64,000 nucleotides of DNA from Hymenobacter algoricola (GTDB lineage Bacteria; Bacteroidota; Bacteroidia; Cytophagales; Hymenobacteraceae): contig NZ_BAABDH010000021.1 in the NCBI RefSeq assembly GCF_039539525.1, positions 1-64,000 on the forward strand, in the 5' to 3' direction. This document shows, piece by piece, positions 1 to 6,834 of the stretch. Position numbers and translations under genes: made by a program. The notes under the pieces are model-generated. The model was given only the letters and a program-made list of their open reading frames with translations, made no database searches and was not told where the DNA came from. The first letter of the stretch is position 1. Each line of letters begins with the position of its first letter.

Positions 1-58
1 AGGGCAAACTGTAGTCGCGCTGACTACGCCGCGCACGCGGCTCAAACTCGGTTTTCAT
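1..58 (-). CDS. IS3-family transposase OrfA, 5' fragment cut by window edge
   Basis: The first codons of a leftward gene are visible: ATG at 58-56 gives MKTEFEPRARRSQRDYSLP and then runs off the window. The RSQRDYSL motif near the N-terminus is what I recall from OrfA (helix-turn-helix subunit) of IS3-type transposases in Bacteroidota; this is recall, not a search. Only 19 codons are present, so the call rests on a short motif. It fits the TG...CA style end seen about 26 bp upstream of the ATG. Confidence 0.5.
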   Translation of the reverse strand, partial: MKTEFEPRARRSQRDYSLP

Positions 59-84
59 GACACCTTTTGGAAAAGCTGTCAACA
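1..84. mobile_element. Right edge of a probable IS3-family insertion sequence
   Basis: Reading the minus strand from position 84, the sequence starts TGTTGACAGCTTTTCC and reaches the OrfA-like ATG after 26 nt. IS3-family ends begin with TG, so 84 is a plausible terminus. The rest of the element, including the other end and the target duplication, lies outside the window, so this boundary is inferred. Confidence 0.35.
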
Positions 85-109
85 TATTTCCGGACCCGAC
101 AATGAAGCC

Positions 110-145
110 AAAAAGGCCCGCATCATTGCTGACGCGGGCCTTTTT
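110..145 (-). terminator. Rho-independent terminator of the Kazal lipoprotein gene
   Basis: A 12-bp perfect stem (AAAAAGGCCCGC with its complement) encloses a 12-nt loop and has runs of A and T on the two sides, so it can act in both directions. It sits 18 bp past the stop of the leftward gene ending at 163. Confidence 0.8.
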
Positions 146-162
146 GCCGGAGCGGGGGCCGG

Positions 163-399
163 CTAGATGTCGCCGCCGCAGGCGCCGCGGGTATACGTTT
201 TTACCCCGGCTTTACGGGCGTAGCAGCCATTCGGATACGTGACGCCGTTGCTGCACACCGGGTCGTACACATCCGGGCAATACGTGTCGTCGACGCGGAC
301 GTTGGTGCTGGTCCGGGTGTTGATTGCCGTCGGAGTGGGCGTTTCCTTGGCGCAGGCCCCGGTCAGGAGCAGAAGGGAGAAGAGGAACAGCGGTTTCAT
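163..399 (-). CDS. Kazal-type protease-inhibitor domain lipoprotein
   Basis: A 78-residue secreted lipoprotein. The start chosen is ATG 399 (MKPLFLFSLLLLTGACAKE), which gives a textbook lipoprotein signal with lipobox LTGAC; the longer frame upstream lacks one. The mature part carries a Kazal-like pattern, DPVCSNGVTYPNGCYARKAG, with cysteines at the expected spacing and one more CGG near the C-terminus. Kazal domains inhibit serine proteases; the target is unknown. The protein is probably anchored in the outer or inner membrane facing the periplasm. Monocistronic, with a terminator at 110-145. Confidence 0.85.
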   Translation of the reverse strand: MKPLFLFSLLLLTGACAKETPTPTAINTRTSTNVRVDDTYCPDVYDPVCSNGVTYPNGCYARKAGVKTYTRGACGGDI

Positions 400-798
400 A
401 GCGCAGAAAGGGGTTGAGGTGAAAGGATACGCCAATAGTAGCCGTTTCCGATACCCCGGGCCAGGCCACAGTGCCTCAATTTGTGACATTGCGCGGTACG
501 ACCCTGGGGGCGGCTACGTCCTCCGTCCTGGCCGCCGGGACCTGCGCCGGGGCGCCGGTTTTGGCAACCTGTACTATCGTCGCACAGGTGGACTGCCCAG
601 CGGGCGGTCCGGCCGTCTTGCTTTTGCCCGGTAGCCGAGCCCGGAACTCCGGCCCGGCGGCCGGGCATTGCCGCGCATCCCGCCGCCCGGGCTGCACCCC
701 AGGGCGGTCCGCCCGGTTGTGGCACAGAGGCCAATACAGTAGCCGGCGACGCGGCACCAACAGCAGCTGCAACTCCAACATAGCCACATATATATGTG
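400..798. other. Intergenic region with no supported gene
   Basis: About 400 bp between the divergent Kazal lipoprotein and RCC1-repeat genes. Open frames exist on both strands, but their translations are low-complexity Arg/Gly/Pro/Ala sequence with no signal peptide or recognisable domain, as expected of chance frames in GC-rich DNA. The right end turns AT-rich where the promoter at 799-829 lies. Confidence 0.5.
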
Positions 799-829
799 TT
801 GACAGAGGTGGCGTTATGCGGTAATTTTA
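799..829 (+). promoter_or_regulatory. Bacteroidota-type promoter for the RCC1-repeat gene
   Basis: TTGACA at 799-804 is followed, 20 nt after its TTG, by TAATTTTA at 822-829. This matches the TTG-N19-21-TAnnTTTG pattern apart from the last base. It lies in an AT-rich island 45 bp before the ATG at 874. Confidence 0.6.
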
Positions 830-873
830 CAAAATAATATTTCTTAAGTGCCAACTCTTTCTTCCTCCCGGCT

Positions 874-2415
874 ATGAAACAGCTCTTCGCCACTCCCGCT
901 TTTTTCGCCACTGCCAACCCCAACCACGGCCGCCCGGCACGGCTGGCCGGCGGGGTACTCCGGATTCTGTTGTCGGCACTGCTGCTCCTGCTGCTCCTGC
1001 CCGACCTGTGGGCCCAGACCTCGCTCTACACCCAGATAACGCTGGGCTCCAACCACGCGGCGGCCCTGCGTGCCGATGGCACCCTCTGGGCCTGGGGCTA
1101 CAACGGCAACAGCCAGCTCGGCAACGGGACCACCACCGGCCGCACCATGCCGGCCCAGGTAGCGGCCCCGATTGCCGCCCTGCCCGGTACCCGCTGGAGC
1201 GGCGTCACGTCGGGCTCCAGCCACATGCTGGCGTTGCGCACCGATGGGACCCTCTGGGGCTGGGGCTACAATACCTACAGTCAGCTCGGCGACGGCACCA
1301 TCACCACCCGCGTTAGTCCGGTGCTCATACCGGTACCGGCGGCGGCGGCGGCCGGCACTACCTGGACGCAGGTCTCGTCCCGGGAGTATCATACGCTGGC
1401 GCTGCGCTCCGACGGCTCGCTCTGGGCCTGGGGCTACAACGTCTACGGCCAGCTCGGCGACAACACCACCACCACCCGCCCGCTGGCAGTAGCCGTAACC
1501 ACGCCGGCCGGCGCGGCCGCCGGCACCACCTGGACGCAGATTACCACGGGCCGGGCCCACTCCCTGGCCCTGCGCTCCGACGGCTCGCTCTGGGCCTGGG
1601 GCTACAACAACTACGGCGCCCTGGGCGACGGCAGCACCACCACGCGGGCGGTGCCCACCGCCGTCCCCACGCCCGCCGGGGCCGCCGCCGGCACGCGCTG
1701 GACCAGCATCAGCGGCGGCGACGACTTTTCGCTGGCGCTGCGCTCCGACGGGACGCTCTGGGCCTGGGGCTACAATGCCTTCGGGCAGCTCGGTGATGCT
1801 TCCACTACGCTCAGCCGGGTGCCCATTGCCGTTATCACGCCCGGGACCGTGGGGGCGGGAACCCGCTGGACCCAGGTGGCGGCCGGGACCAACCATGCCT
1901 CCGCCCTGCGCTCCGACGGCTCGCTCTGGGCCTGGGGCTACAACAACTACGGGCAGCTCGGCGACAATACCACCGCTAACCGCTCGACGCCGGTGCGCGA
2001 AACCAGCAACAACACCTGGAGCATGCTCACCGCCGACCAGAACAACACCCTGGCCGTGCAGACGGGCACGGGCCTGATCTTCGGCACCGGCTACAACGGC
2101 TACGGCCAGCTGGGCACCGGCAGCACCAACAATACGCTGGTGTTCGTTGCCAGCGGTGCCCCCGTGCTGTCTGCCCGCGCCGCGGCTACGGCGCCGTCGC
2201 TGACGGTGTATCCGAACCCGGCCCACGGGCGCTGTCAGCTGCCGGTGCTGCCGGCGGCTACCCGGTTGCGGCTTGTCGACTGCCAGGGCCGCGTGGTACG
2301 CACGCAGGCGGCAGCCCGGGTGCTCCCGCTGGAAGGGCTGGCGGCGGGGCTTTACCTGCTGACCGTGCAGGCCCCGGGGCTGGCGCCCAGCACTGCCCGC
2401 CTGATGGTGGAATAG
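874..2415 (+). CDS. RCC1-repeat beta-propeller protein, T9SS-secreted
   Basis: 513 residues. The N-terminus has a late hydrophobic segment (LLSALLLLLLLPDLWAQ) acting as a signal peptide. Residues about 65-430 are seven RCC1-like blades, each with ALRxDGxLWAWGYNxxxQLG. The last ~85 residues form a Por/T9SS sorting tail (LTVYPNPAHGR... GLAAGLYLLTV), so the protein is likely exported through the outer membrane and attached to the cell surface or released. RCC1 propellers are protein-interaction folds; the partner is unknown. At DNA level six blades start exactly 168 bp apart. Monocistronic with its own promoter. Confidence 0.9.
   Translation: MKQLFATPAFFATANPNHGRPARLAGGVLRILLSALLLLLLLPDLWAQTSLYTQITLGSNHAAALRADGTLWAWGYNGNSQLGNGTTTGRTMPAQVAAPIAALPGTRWSGVTSGSSHMLALRTDGTLWGWGYNTYSQLGDGTITTRVSPVLIPVPAAAAAGTTWTQVSSREYHTLALRSDGSLWAWGYNVYGQLGDNTTTTRPLAVAVTTPAGAAAGTTWTQITTGRAHSLALRSDGSLWAWGYNNYGALGDGSTTTRAVPTAVPTPAGAAAGTRWTSISGGDDFSLALRSDGTLWAWGYNAFGQLGDASTTLSRVPIAVITPGTVGAGTRWTQVAAGTNHASALRSDGSLWAWGYNNYGQLGDNTTANRSTPVRETSNNTWSMLTADQNNTLAVQTGTGLIFGTGYNGYGQLGTGSTNNTLVFVASGAPVLSARAAATAPSLTVYPNPAHGRCQLPVLPAATRLRLVDCQGRVVRTQAAARVLPLEGLAAGLYLLTVQAPGLAPSTARLMVE
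1066..1944 (+). repeat. Exact 168-bp periodic repeat inside the RCC1 gene
   Basis: The segment encoding LRxDGxLWxWGYN recurs at 1066, 1234, 1402, 1570, 1738 and 1906, always 168 bp (56 codons) apart with no insertion or deletion. The copies at 1402, 1570 and 1906 are identical over 39 bp; the others differ by a few bases. This suggests recent unit duplication or gene conversion and makes copy-number change by recombination plausible. Confidence 0.9.
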
Positions 2416-2453
2416 CATCTGCCCTCACCCGGGCCGCCCCGAGCCGGAGGGAC

Positions 2454-2978
2454 TTAGTGAGGCCGCTGCCGCTGGTACCAGTGGTGGGGCAGGCCTGCCA
2501 GATCAAAGGTCTCGATGAAGCCCAGCCCTACTTTCTGCAGTACCTGATTGGAGGCCAGGTTGCGCACGTCGGCAATGCCGCAGATCAGCGGCAGCCGTAG
2601 GGTGTCGAAGCCGTACTGCACCGAGGCCCGGGCCGTTTCGGTGGCGTAGCCCCGGCCCCAGTAGCGGCGGATAAAGCGGTAGCCCAGGTCGTAGTAGCGG
2701 GTGTGGCCGTTGGTGGGTCCGGGCGCCAGTTTCAGGCCCGACCAGCCCACGAACGCGCCGGTCTGCTTCTCTACCACGGCCCAGCGCCCGATGCCGTTGT
2801 CCACGTACTGCCGGCGCACGAAGGCAATCAGCTCCCGGCTCTGCCCGATGGTCTGCACGGTTTTGTTGCCCAGGTAGCGATGCACCTCGGGGTCGGCGTC
2901 CAGCTCGAACATGCCCGCGTCGTCGGAGGGCAGCAGCTCGCGCAGGATCAGGCGCTCGGTTTCGACGAAGATCTGCAT
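2454..2978 (-). CDS. GNAT N-acetyltransferase, RimJ/RimL-like
   Basis: 174 residues, normal length for the family. The start MQIFVETERLILRELLPSDD is the classic first strand of RimJ/RimL-type acetyltransferases. The acetyl-CoA-binding region is at about residues 95-125 (YRFIRRYWGRGYATETARAS, an R-x-x-G-x-G/A variant), followed by the NxxSxxVLxKxG-like tail (VRNLASNQVLQKVGLGF). These enzymes acetylate N-termini or small amines; the substrate cannot be read from sequence. It converges on the RCC1 gene. Confidence 0.85.
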   Translation of the reverse strand: MQIFVETERLILRELLPSDDAGMFELDADPEVHRYLGNKTVQTIGQSRELIAFVRRQYVDNGIGRWAVVEKQTGAFVGWSGLKLAPGPTNGHTRYYDLGYRFIRRYWGRGYATETARASVQYGFDTLRLPLICGIADVRNLASNQVLQKVGLGFIETFDLAGLPHHWYQRQRPH

Positions 2979-3151
2979 GGCTATAAAACACGGTATAGAA
3001 ACGGCCTGCTGAGCCTTGGCGAAGCCTCTCTAGGGCAGTGGTAATGAGAATTACTTTGGCGGTAGAGCGGCTTCGGCTGGGCTCAGCAGGACGATTACTT
3101 TGGCAGCGTCAATTCCTGGGATGCTCCCTGGCGCCCAACGGGGCCTTTTGC

Positions 3152-4273
3152 CTACCGGCTGCCGCCGCGGCGGCCGGCGTTGCCTTTGGGACTGCGGTTC
3201 AGGGTTTTGGCGGCGGGCTTGAACTTGCCGCCGGCTACGCTGGGCCGGGCGGCCTTGGCGGCGGCTTTCTTGGTGGGCTTCTCGTCGAAGAAGAAGTCCG
3301 GGTCGGGGGCTGATTTAGCTTTAGGCTTGGCTTTGCCGGCCGGCTTGGCCTTAGCTGCCGGCTTGCCCGGGGCGGCTTTGCGGGCGGCGGGCTTGGCCGT
3401 GCCGGCGGGCTTGGGCGCGCGCGCGGCCCGAGGCGGGCGGGCGGGCTGCTGCTCCTCGAAGACGCCTTCCTCGGCCGTACGGGGCTTCACGTCCCAGCCG
3501 AGCTGCTTGACCACCGGGGCGCGGCGCTTGGGCAGGGAGGCTTCCTTGGTACCCGACGAGTTTTTGGTCATCTCCATGATGCCGGCCAGCTCCTTTTCGG
3601 TCAGCTCCCGCCAGTCGCCCACGCCGATGCCCTTCAGGGTGATGTTCATCACCCGGATGCGCTCGAGCTGCACCACTTCGTAGCCGAAAGCCTCGCACAT
3701 CTTGCGGATCTGCCGGTTCATGCCCTGGATCAGGGTGATGCGGAAGATGTAGTTGGTTTCCTTCTTCACCTCGCACTTCTGGGTCATGATGCCCATGATG
3801 GACACGCCGCCGCGCATGCCCTCAATGAAGTCGTCCTTGATGGGCTTGTCGACCATCACGATGTACTCCTTCTCGTGCTTGTTGCCGGCGCGCAGAATCT
3901 TGTTGACGATGTCGCCGTCGGAGGTCAGCAGAATCAGGCCCTGGGAGTCCTTGTCGAGGCGGCCGATGGGGAAGATCCGCTCACTGTGCTTGATGTAGCG
4001 GATGATGTTGTCCTTGACGCTGGTTTCGGTGGTGCTGGTGATGCCCGGGGGCTTGTTGAAGGCAATGTAGATGGCGTCTTCGGGGGCCCGGGGCTCGATG
4101 TGGGCACCGTTGACGATGACGCGGTCCTTGCTACTCACCTGGTCGCCGATCTTGGCGCGCTTGCCGTTCACGAATACGTTGCCCTCGGCAATGAACTTGT
4201 CAGCCTCGCGGCGGGAGCAGACGCCGCTTTCGCTGATGTACTTGTTGAGGCGGGTGGATTCGGAACTGGGCAT
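3152..4273 (-). CDS. rluF: 23S rRNA pseudouridine synthase RluF-like, with basic tail
   Basis: 373 residues. An S4 RNA-binding domain opens the protein (LNKYISESGVCSRREADKFI). The RsuA/RluB/E/F catalytic domain follows, with GRLDKDSQGLILLTSDGD carrying the catalytic Asp, and QGMNRQIRKMCEAFGYEV close to the RluF signature. RluF modifies U2604 of E. coli 23S rRNA. The last ~125 residues form an Ala/Lys/Pro-rich tail, common in Bacteroidota homologues and probably a flexible RNA-contacting extension. The start ATG 4273 immediately precedes the conserved S4 domain. Confidence 0.9.
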   Translation of the reverse strand: MPSSESTRLNKYISESGVCSRREADKFIAEGNVFVNGKRAKIGDQVSSKDRVIVNGAHIEPRAPEDAIYIAFNKPPGITSTTETSVKDNIIRYIKHSERIFPIGRLDKDSQGLILLTSDGDIVNKILRAGNKHEKEYIVMVDKPIKDDFIEGMRGGVSIMGIMTQKCEVKKETNYIFRITLIQGMNRQIRKMCEAFGYEVVQLERIRVMNITLKGIGVGDWRELTEKELAGIMEMTKNSSGTKEASLPKRRAPVVKQLGWDVKPRTAEEGVFEEQQPARPPRAARAPKPAGTAKPAARKAAPGKPAAKAKPAGKAKPKAKSAPDPDFFFDEKPTKKAAAKAARPSVAGGKFKPAAKTLNRSPKGNAGRRGGSR

Positions 4274-4373
4274 AGGGCAGGCGGCAAAAAAGTGGTAAAG
4301 AGCCGCAAGGTACGCAGAGTAAACCTCTCCCCCGACCCCCGCTCCTTGGGGAGAGGGGGAGCCAGCCGGGTTG

Positions 4374-4457
4374 AGTCAGGAAGTGTTCTGCTTCGGTCGG
4401 GACGGGTTCTGCTTCAGTCAGAAGGTATTTTGCATTGGTCGGAACGTGTTTTTAAGC
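4374..4457. repeat. Degenerate 21-bp tandem repeat, four units
   Basis: Four consecutive 21-bp units start at 4374, 4395, 4416 and 4437. Each begins GTC-rich (AGTCAGGAAG, GGTCGGGACG, AGTCAGAAGG, GGTCGGAACG) and ends in TTCTGCTTC or a close variant. It is noncoding, between the rluF-like gene and a leftward hypothetical gene, and just after a CTCTCCCC...GGGGAGAGG palindrome at about 4325-4360. Confidence 0.7.
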
Positions 4458-4560
4458 CCCAGCGGGGCAGCATATCAGTAGATCATAGGGATTTTTAGGC
4501 GGAAAAGCCCCAGCGGGGCGACACCATCGTTGAACGATTGTGCCGCCCTGCTGGGGCTTA
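4454..4560. repeat. REP-like palindromic repeat (AAGCCCCAGCGGGGC)
   Basis: The motif AAGCCCCAGCGGGGC occurs at 4454-4468 and again at 4505-4519. The second copy pairs with an inverted GCCCTGCTGGGGCTT ending at 4559, forming a long hairpin around ACACCATCGTTGAACGATTGT. It lies between two leftward genes and could terminate or stabilise transcripts. I recall similar AGCCCCAGCGGGGC elements scattered in Bacteroidota genomes, but have not searched. Confidence 0.6.
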
Positions 4561-4584
4561 AATCAGCGGGGTAAGGGCCTTTTT

Positions 4585-5016
4585 CTACCAATATGGCGCC
4601 CCGCCGGGGCTGTGGCCCGGCTTGCTGGCGGCTTCCTGCGCGTCGAGGTACTCGCGGATGGCCTGGCGCAGGGCCATGGGCAGCTCGGTGGGCTGGGCGG
4701 CGGTCAGGTGGTGGGCCGGGCTGCCGTCGTGGGGGGCGTAGGTGGCGCGGTGGGCGGTGAAGCGCAGGCTACCCTGCCCGAACTCCCGCGCCTGCTCGGG
4801 CTCCCCGGCCTGCATGGAGACGAACTCCTGCGCCTGCAGCGCCTGAGTGGCCTTGTCGAACCAGAGCCAGTGGTAGAGGCGGCCGGGGGCCTGCTCGCCG
4901 GGCAGGTCGAGGCACTTGATTTCGAGCAGGATGGCGGCTTCGCTTTCGAAGTAGAACAGGGGGCGGTAGGGCAGGGGCACGGGGGCGTACGGAAGTTGAG
5001 GGCGCAATACTACCAT
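4585..5016 (-). CDS. Hypothetical protein
   Basis: 143 residues, not recognised. The start chosen is ATG 5016 (MVVLRPQLPYAPVPLPYRPL), which lies just after the upstream gene's stop at 5033; the longer frame would run into that gene. The sequence reads like a soluble alpha/beta protein (FYFESEAAILLEIKCLD; YHWLWFDKATQALQ) with no signal peptide, membrane segment or cysteine cluster. The 16-bp gap to the upstream amber-broken lipoprotein gene suggests a shared transcript. Confidence 0.65.
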   Translation of the reverse strand: MVVLRPQLPYAPVPLPYRPLFYFESEAAILLEIKCLDLPGEQAPGRLYHWLWFDKATQALQAQEFVSMQAGEPEQAREFGQGSLRFTAHRATYAPHDGSPAHHLTAAQPTELPMALRQAIREYLDAQEAASKPGHSPGGAPYW

Positions 5017-5032
5017 TGCCCGGCCGAAGTGC

Positions 5033-5617
5033 TTACTGCTGGTGAATGCCGCCATCCCAGGCGATGCGGAAGGTGTCGGTTTTGCGGCGGCCCCCGACCT
5101 CGTGCTCAATCCGCAGCGCGGGGTTCTTTTTATCTGAATTCCAGCCCTTGAACCGGGCCTCGTAAAACGGCCCGATGCGGAATCCTTTGCACTCGTAGGG
5201 AAGGTCGTCGGTGTTCAGGGCGATGTAGACGTAGTGGGAGCAGTTGCAGTACTCACGGGCTGTATCGGTGGGGCCGTTGCAGATGCGGAACGCTTTGATG
5301 GGGTAATAATCAGCCTGAAACGTGGTGGTTGAATCGAGCAGGCTGAGCACCTCGGGCAGCTCGGCGTCGGTGGCGGTAATTACGGGTTGCTGGTACAGCC
5401 TGGGTGCGGCAGCTACCGGCGGTGCCGCGGTGGGCGGAGAGGGGGCCGCCGCTGCCGGGGGAGGGGGAACGTCGGCCAGCCGGGCGGTGAGCACGACGAG
5501 GCTGTCATTTTTACGCGCCACAAGCTGCTGTAGGTCGGCAATAGCAAGCTACTGGGTATCGGGGCCTGAGTGGCAGCCGGCGCACAGTAGTAGCAGCAGG
5601 AAGTAGCATCTGTTCAT
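5033..5617 (-). pseudogene. Lipoprotein gene interrupted by one in-frame amber codon
   Basis: From ATG 5617 the frame reads MNRCYFLLLLLCAGCHSG, a clear lipoprotein signal with lipobox LCAGC. After DTQ it meets TAG at 5549-5551, then continues open in the same frame for 172 codons (LAIADLQQLVARKND onward) to 5033. The downstream part has a Pro/Ala linker and a Cys-containing domain (FRICNGPTDTAREYCNCSHYVYI) that I do not recognise. A GTG at 5521 could initiate a signal-less product but is probably not the native start. Either a real nonsense mutation, a sequencing error, or amber readthrough; the first is simplest. Confidence 0.7.
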
Positions 5618-5656
5618 GGCGGATAAGTAAAAGCTGTTTCGAACGTCGAAAAAAAG

Positions 5657-5683
5657 GTCATGCTGCGGCTGCGCTCAGCATGA
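5657..5683. repeat. Short hairpin repeat between convergent-spaced leftward genes
   Basis: GTCATGCTG at 5657-5665 pairs with CAGCATGAC at 5675-5683 around a 9-nt loop. I recall GTCATGCTGAGCG-type hairpins as common in Hymenobacter intergenic DNA. On the minus strand it is followed by TTTTTTTCG, so it may terminate the peptidase transcript that starts at 6759. Confidence 0.55.
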
Positions 5684-5700
5684 CAAGCCCCGCGTCTGGA

Positions 5701-6759
5701 TTACAGCTTCACTTCCTGCTCCCCCTTGTCCACGCCCAGAATCCACCGGCGCAAGCCGGCCATGTAGGTCAGTTGGTCGTCGTACATGCTCATGTGGCTG
5801 CCCTGGGGGCAGATCAGGGCGGTGCCGTGCTGCACCTTAGCGGCCACCAGGCGCATGTGGGCGGGGTCCATCGTGTCGTGGTTGCCGCCGATGCTGAGCA
5901 CGGGCACCGCGAGCTGGGCCAGGTCGGGCACGCGGTTCCAGCGCAGCAGCTTGCCGGAGGCCCCGAACTCGCTGGGGCCCTGCATGGTCACGTAGAGCGA
6001 CTGGTTGGTTTTGCCCAGGGCGCGGGTCATGGGCTCGGGCAGCCGGGGCAGGCGGCAGAGGTGCTCATTGTAGAAGTTGGCCTCCAGCAGCTGCATGTAG
6101 CGCGGGTTCTGAAAGTCCTTTTGGGCCTCAATCCGGCGGATTTCGGCCAGCACGGCGGGCTTCAGTTGCGGGGCCAGCACCTGGTCGGCGTACTGGTTAT
6201 AGGCCGGAATGCTCATCATCATGTTGGAGATGACGAGGCCCTTGAGGTGCTGCTGGTATTTGAAGGCGTACTCGGCGGCCAGGATGCCGCCCCAGCTGTG
6301 GCCCAGCAGGTAGAAGTTGTCTTTGTCCAGCTTCAGGGCCTGGCGCACCTGCTCGACCTCCTCCACGTAGCGCGGCAGGCTCCACAGGGCCGTGTCGCGG
6401 GGGTTGTCGGAGTTGCCGCAGCCGAGCTGGTCGTAGTAGATAAACTCGATGCCGTCCTGGGGCAGGAAGCTTTCCAGACACTCAAAGTACTCGTGGGTGG
6501 CGCCGGGGCCGCCGTTGAGCAGCAGTACTTTGATGCGCGGGTTGTGGCCGAAGCGCTTGGTCCAGACGTTGAAGGTGCCCTTGGGCGTGGTGATGGGAAT
6601 GATCTGCACGCCGCCGGTCTGTACCGCGCCGGAGTCGGCAGGCTGGAAGTAGGCCGCCGGGATGGTGGCGGCCGCCGGATCAGGCTTGGCCGGCTGGGAG
6701 CAGGAAATCAAGCCGGCAAGCAACAGGCCAACGGCGGGGAGGCGGGAAAAGATGGGCAT
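5701..6759 (-). CDS. Proline iminopeptidase-like alpha/beta hydrolase lipoprotein
   Basis: 352 residues. The N-terminus has a lipoprotein signal (LLLAGLISCSQ). The hydrolase core starts near residue 60: LLLNGGPGATHEY matches the HGGPG oxyanion loop of the S33 prolyl aminopeptidases, YYDQLGCGNSD follows, the nucleophile elbow is GHSWGG, and the late Asp and His are in GGNHDTMDP and PQGSHMSMYDD. Likely removes N-terminal residues from short peptides in the periplasm or on the surface. Family membership is clear; substrate is inferred. Confidence 0.88.
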   Translation of the reverse strand: MPIFSRLPAVGLLLAGLISCSQPAKPDPAAATIPAAYFQPADSGAVQTGGVQIIPITTPKGTFNVWTKRFGHNPRIKVLLLNGGPGATHEYFECLESFLPQDGIEFIYYDQLGCGNSDNPRDTALWSLPRYVEEVEQVRQALKLDKDNFYLLGHSWGGILAAEYAFKYQQHLKGLVISNMMMSIPAYNQYADQVLAPQLKPAVLAEIRRIEAQKDFQNPRYMQLLEANFYNEHLCRLPRLPEPMTRALGKTNQSLYVTMQGPSEFGASGKLLRWNRVPDLAQLAVPVLSIGGNHDTMDPAHMRLVAAKVQHGTALICPQGSHMSMYDDQLTYMAGLRRWILGVDKGEQEVKL

Positions 6760-6834
6760 GGGAGCAGAAAACGCGTGGGAAGGCTAAACCTACCACTAAT
6801 CCGGCCCGGCGCCAAAAGCCCGCCGCCCGCCCCG

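Noticed and set aside
396..923. 175-residue frame on the minus strand upstream of the Kazal gene
   Set aside because: Overlaps both the Kazal start and the RCC1 start, low-complexity composition, no motif.
1008..1316. Tandem repeats in the RCC1 gene considered as CRISPR
   Set aside because: The repeats are coding, 168 bp apart and encode RCC1 blades; no spacer structure.
844..2418. 524-residue minus-strand frame opposite the RCC1 gene
   Set aside because: Antisense shadow of GC-rich repeats; Gly/Arg/Ala-rich with no domain.
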